Of a stretch of 64,000 nucleotides of DNA, positions 60,098-64,000 are shown piece after piece. Under the pieces are notes generated by a model that ran no database searches, was not told where the DNA came from, and saw only the letters and a program-made list of their open reading frames with translations. Origin of the DNA: Arabidopsis thaliana (Eukaryota; Streptophyta; Magnoliopsida; Brassicales; Brassicaceae); assembly GCF_000001735.4 (NCBI RefSeq), contig NC_003070.9, forward strand, positions 16,973,971-17,037,970, in the 5' to 3' direction. Position 1 is the first letter of the stretch, and each line of letters begins with the position of its first letter. Position numbers and translations under genes: made by a program.

Positions 60098-60916
60098 TTA
60101 GTGGTGTCTTAAAATGTCTAACCACCTTGTGAGACGCTCTAAAGGTGACAACTTTGGAACATTGAGTGTTGTTCCGACCACGACTTGGAGCTTAAGACCA
60201 GCCCCACAGTGACCCGGTTCTGAGCTAATGAAATAATGGATTCCTGGTTTGGTGAGCTTGATGATATCGTGGCCTGTCTTATGCACGGCTATTGGAGAAG
60301 TCGGGTCGCAGTTTAAGAATTCAAGGTCACCGCTGATCTCGTAGACACCGTTGACTTCATTGTTGTATTCGAAAAGGAGACCGTCTCCGACATTGAACTG
60401 TTTCTCTTTACTCCAGTTGTAATAGAAATCACTGTCGTAAACGCCCCAACTTTTGGAGTCACCAACCTTGTAGACATGTCTAGAAGGAATAATCTTGCTC
60501 GGTAGTGGTAGAGGACTCGGACTCGACGGGTCATGGACGACAAAAACGCCAAGCCTCTGTCCCGATGTACATTGAGTATGGTTTGAGGTGATGAAGTAGT
60601 AAGACCCTGGTTCCGTGAAGGTTACGACATCATGTCCTGTGTTGTAGACGGCTTTAGGAAAAGAAGAGTCGCAGAATTCGTATTCCAAACCACCGGAGAC
60701 TTGTGTGACGTCATTGAGGTTGTGATCGTATTCGAAGATCAAAGAATCTCCCACGTGGATCTCTTTATCCTCGGTCCAATGGTAATAGAGGTGGTCCTTG
60801 GCAGTCCATCCATCGGAGTCTCCCACTTTGTAGACGGTGGCCGAACAACAACCGAAGAGAAGTGTAAATATCACAATCACGAAGCTGAAGATCTTCTTCA
60901 TTCTTGCTGTGGCCAT
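60098..60916 (-). CDS. Double phytocyanin-domain protein (early-nodulin-like), secreted
   Basis: Single exon of 272 residues starting at MATARMKK. An upstream in-frame ATG at 61018 exists, but the chosen start gives a clean signal peptide (IFSFVIVIFTLLFGCCSA). Two tandem phytocyanin domains follow: ATVYKVGDSDGWTAKDHLYY to RLGVFVVHD, and HVYKVGDSKSWGVYDSDFYY to KLQVVVG, joined by a Ser/Pro linker. Structural cysteines are present (YEFCDSS with HTQC; FLNCDPT with GHC). The type-1 copper cysteine of YFIC is replaced in both domains (YFIT and YFIS), so copper binding is unlikely and the protein belongs with early-nodulin-like members. No hydrophobic GPI tail is visible (ends RWLDILRHH), unlike most relatives. 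From memory At1g45063. Confidence 0.88.
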   Translation of the reverse strand: MATARMKKIFSFVIVIFTLLFGCCSATVYKVGDSDGWTAKDHLYYHWTEDKEIHVGDSLIFEYDHNLNDVTQVSGGLEYEFCDSSFPKAVYNTGHDVVTFTEPGSYYFITSNHTQCTSGQRLGVFVVHDPSSPSPLPLPSKIIPSRHVYKVGDSKSWGVYDSDFYYNWSKEKQFNVGDGLLFEYNNEVNGVYEISGDLEFLNCDPTSPIAVHKTGHDIIKLTKPGIHYFISSEPGHCGAGLKLQVVVGTTLNVPKLSPLERLTRWLDILRHH

Positions 60917-61094
60917 GATTCGTTGGTATACACAAAACAAAAAGGAAGGAAGAAAGATGAACAAAAGCTGAGAGGCGAAGAAGAAAAAGGTTATGAGATA
61001 TTGAAGAGGCTGAATCAAAGAGAGAGAGAGTTGTGTTGTTGTTGAACGATATAATGAGTTGTGAAGAGATGACCTAACCTATCATTGTTTATAG
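60917..61094 (-). promoter_or_regulatory. Upstream region of the phytocyanin gene
   Basis: Leader and promoter of the minus-strand gene. It contains a GA/CT-rich tract (AGAGAGAGAG at about 61,021). It is cut off at 61,095 by the start of a MULE, so the proximal promoter is short. Confidence 0.4.
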
Positions 61095-64000
61095 GGTAAA
61101 TTGCACACAGTAGCCATTGATCCACTTTTAATTTCAGATTTTGACAAAGTGGGCAGGGCCTTTCAGCTATTAGCCATTAAGCCAAAAACTGACCAAAATG
61201 CCCCTGACGACCTGACGAAACTGAACCCGGTTTGTACGTACGGACCGCGTCGTTGGAATCCAAAAGAACCGGGTTCGTACGTACGCTGTTCATCGACGAG
61301 AAATGCATTAAATGATTTCTGGGTTTCGGCGAAGTTGACACTTGAGATTGGAATAAAAAAAATTTAAAATTCGTTGGGCTCAGAAGTTTTTAATGCTAAA
61401 TAGTTTTGACAAGACTAAAACTCATGATTACCTATTATAATAGAGATTATATTGTAAGATATTTTGATAATTTAGATTAGAATTCTGGGTAAAAAACGTA
61501 AATCGAAATTCTGTTAAGGTGAAGAAACGAAAATCGAAATTGTGTTACGGTGAAGAATCTGAAGTTTTCAGTTGCTGTTTTACAAAGTTTGAAGGATTGA
61601 AGGGGAGACAATCTGTGTTCTGGGTAAGAAATTCGTGTTAATCCTAATTACACTTGAGAACGTGATTTGAATGATACGTTTTTAAAAATTTCTGGGTTCA
61701 TACATTGTTTTGTTGGAGATTCTATTTGTATTTGTAGATATAAATGAAAGCTCTATGTTTTGTTTAGTTAAATTTATAAGTACATAAATTGTTTTGTTAA
61801 GATTCTTTTTGTCTTCGTTGACATAAATGAAATCCTTCAAAAAAGATCTGATTTTTTTTTATTTAATGTTGGTCTGACCTGAGAAATTTATGTTGCAGGT
61901 ATGGAGTTACCTGTATTAATTATGGTTGGTGAGTGGATATACAAAGAAGAAGGTTGGAAATTTGAAGCTGAAAAAGGAAGTTTCGGACGCTGTGTACGTA
62001 TTATAGACACAACGACGTACACGGATTTGGCAAGTACAATATGTGATGTTTTCAGCTATAAGTTTAGTGAATGGAACCCTATAATAAGTTACTGGATGCC
62101 TGGAAAGATGTCTGATATGATAACAAGTAATCGCCCTCCAGTATATATTGAGAATCAAATCAGCCTGGATACATTTATGTTGATTCGTAATGGCGATCCT
62201 TTTGTTAACTTGTTTGTGTCTTTTTACCCTATCGGCAATGGAGGCAATACAGAGACAGAGGTTACAAATGTTGATGCAGCTCATAATGGTTACGAAGATA
62301 TAAATGTAGATGAGGAGGATGACATAGATGAAGGTGATGAGGATGAACATGAGGATGAGGATAATGAAGAGGACGAAGATATGGATGTACATGACGATGA
62401 CACCGATGGTGAAAGCCGTGGAAGTACACTCGACCCTACAGTAGACTTTAGTGAAGGTAGTAGCGAAGAATACGATTACAATAAATGGGGTGACATGAAT
62501 GTGGAACAATATGGAAATGGTCATGTTGAGGAGGGCGTCGTGAATGACACTCAACATACCGTGGAACCCCCAGGGGAATTCACTCGTCTATTGGCATCGT
62601 GTACGTCGACGGGTACACATGTACCTCATGTAGAACCCACTGGTGTTTTGGTTGACTGTACACCAACCTCTGCTCCATCCCCGACGTGTCAACATGGTTT
62701 GTACCAATGTACGTACACTAGAGTCTGTGCAGAGGAGACAAGATGCGAAAGTGAATTAGTTGAGCACACGGATGATATAGCTGAGAACGTAACTGGAGAT
62801 GATGGTATAGTCGTCCTAGAAGGGGTTTCTGCAAGTGGGTTAAATATTGAATCTGACGACGGTCTAGTGACAACAGGTGAAGCCTACGAAGTGTATAAAG
62901 GGTTTTCTACATTGCATAATGCTGAGAATGAGTTGCTCGATACTGATGCGGATCCTGTATTCGATGATTTAGCCAATGTTCGAGTCGATGTGACAGAAGT
63001 TGAATTGAGTACGTCAGGTCATCCGTTGTATGTGGGAAGTGTTTTCAAAAACAAGCAAGTCATACAGCAGACCATGCGACTTGTTGCAATCAAAAAGTGC
63101 TTCCGCTACAAACAAACTCGGTCATGCCCTAAAAGATTAGAGATGTTCTGCGTAGATCGCAATTGTTCGTGGCATTTGACTGCACATGTCATACCCAATT
63201 CCAAATGTTTCAAAATCACAGGGTATGATTCCATCCATGTTTGCAAGATCGACACTCGAAAGGATTATCGTAAACATGCAACTTACAAGCTTTTAGGCGA
63301 GGTTATGAAGAATAGATATAGTTCTTCGCAACGGGGTCCTAGAGCTGTAGATTTGCCTCGATTGGTCTTAAATGACCTTAACGTTCGGATCTCATATTCT
63401 TCAGCATGGAGAGCTAGAGAGGTTGCAGTAAACTCTATAAGGGGTGATGATATGGCTAGTTACAGGTTTTTACCTACATATCTGTATCTTTTACAATTAG
63501 CAAATCCCGGTACAATCTGTCATCTCCACTCCACTCCTGAAGATAAAGGTCGCCAGCGCTTCAAATATGTATTCGTTTCTCTCTCGGCGTCTATAAAAGG
63601 TTGGAAATATATGAGGAAAGTCGTTGTTGTAGACGGAACCCAGCTAGTCGGTCGTTACAAATGATGCCTCCTTATAGCATGTGCACAAGACGGGAACTTC
63701 CAAATTTTTCCATTAGCTTTTGGGGTTGTTGACGGCGAGACCGATGCTTCATGGATTTGGTTCTTTGAGAAATTATCAGAGATTGTTCCAGATACTGACG
63801 ATTTGATGATTGTCTCGGACAGGCATTCTTCCATATATAAAGGCGTTAGTGTGGTGTACCCGAAAGCCAATCATGGAGCATGTATAGTACACCTGGAGCG
63901 AAACATATCGGTGTCTTACGCAAGGTACGGTGTGTCTGGTTTATTCTTTAGCGCCGCTAAAGCGTATCGGGTTAGAGATTTTGAAAAATACTTTGAAGAG
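61095..64000 (+). mobile_element. Mutator-like element (MULE), 5' part, runs off the right edge
   Basis: It starts with GGGTAAATTGCACACAGTAG, a common MULE terminal sequence, followed by about 800 bp of leader and a MURA-type transposase gene. The leader holds two copies of a GTACGTACG-containing word (61,234 and 61,277). The right TIR and any other genes lie beyond the window. Confidence 0.8.
61901..64000 (+). CDS. MURA-type MULE transposase, partial, with an in-frame stop
   Basis: Open from 61901 to TGA at 63662-63664 (587 residues), with the same frame then continuing to the window edge. The N-terminal about 110 residues form the plant-specific domain found before many MULE transposases. 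An acidic Asp/Glu run lies near residues 133-170. A zinc-binding DNA-binding domain follows (HPLYVGSVFKNKQVIQQTMR, CVDRNCSWHLTAHVI, with further Cys/His). The MULE DDE catalytic core begins with VVVDGTQLVGRYK and continues after the TGA with CAQDGNFQIFPLAFGVVDGE and MIVSDRHSSIYKGV, containing the first two catalytic Asp. The third acidic residue and the SWIM finger would lie outside. The TGA stands where relatives have Gly (GKYKG..L), so this copy is probably inactive. Confidence 0.88.

Noticed and set aside
61916-62557. 213-codon frame on the minus strand
   Set aside because: It lies antisense to the MULE transposase N-terminus; its Ile/Val-rich composition mirrors the acidic codons of the true gene.

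Overview
This is a plant nuclear window, almost certainly Arabidopsis thaliana chromosome 1 (or a very close relative). The evidence is AT-rich intergenic DNA, short GT-AG introns, and an ordered set of recognisable host genes: MCM2 (3' end only), PRP40A, a DUF3054 plastid protein, a SNARE-associated/VTT membrane protein, peroxidase 9, a decayed pectin methylesterase, the proteasome ATPase RPT4b, a TLC-domain protein, an ML (MD-2-like) lipid-recognition protein, the E2 enzyme UBC15 and a double phytocyanin. From memory this order matches the At1g44900 to At1g45063 interval near the pericentromere. I could not run an alignment to confirm it.

Layout. 1-10.4 kb is gene-dense: the MCM2 tail, a small MULE-type element, the 27-exon PRP40A gene, and the convergent DUF3054 gene. 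10.4-25.4 kb is a repeat-rich gap. It holds a 1.3-kb terminal-inverted-repeat element filled with an 81-bp minisatellite whose units carry perfect E2F sites. It also has Helitron-related DNA including two snRNA-promoter-like cassettes, a gene-like leader, two tetranucleotide-rich blocks flanking an unprocessed plasma-membrane H+-ATPase pseudogene, a perfect 34-bp inverted repeat, and a nested pair of non-autonomous Helitrons. 25.6-32 kb holds the VTT gene (with a 454-bp tandem duplication in its intron), PER9 and the PME relic. 35.2-37.6 kb is RPT4b, followed at 38.6 kb by a retroposed insert with a 13-bp target duplication and poly(A). 39.5-41.4 kb is the TLC gene. 41.6-47.6 kb is mostly duplicated repeat DNA with a candidate TIR element. 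47.7-48.6 kb is the ML gene. 49.2-56.8 kb is a nest of retroelements: a LINE with an inverted 5' part (twin-priming structure) that received a nearly complete copia element with 500-bp LTRs, and next to it a further LINE fragment. 57.4-59.0 kb is UBC15, 59.3-59.8 kb another LINE fragment, 60.1-60.9 kb the phytocyanin, and from 61.1 kb to the right edge the 5' part of a MULE with a MURA-type transposase.

The genes do not form a pathway; they are independent housekeeping or cell-wall genes. The main unusual signals are the E2F-site minisatellite in a transposon, the long perfect foldback near 20.0 kb, the snRNA-type promoter cassettes, and the well-preserved retroposition structures. Exon coordinates come from splice-site reading and reading-frame closure. 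Where exon sums are given they give the family's expected protein length. No CRISPR, operon or other prokaryotic feature is expected or seen.
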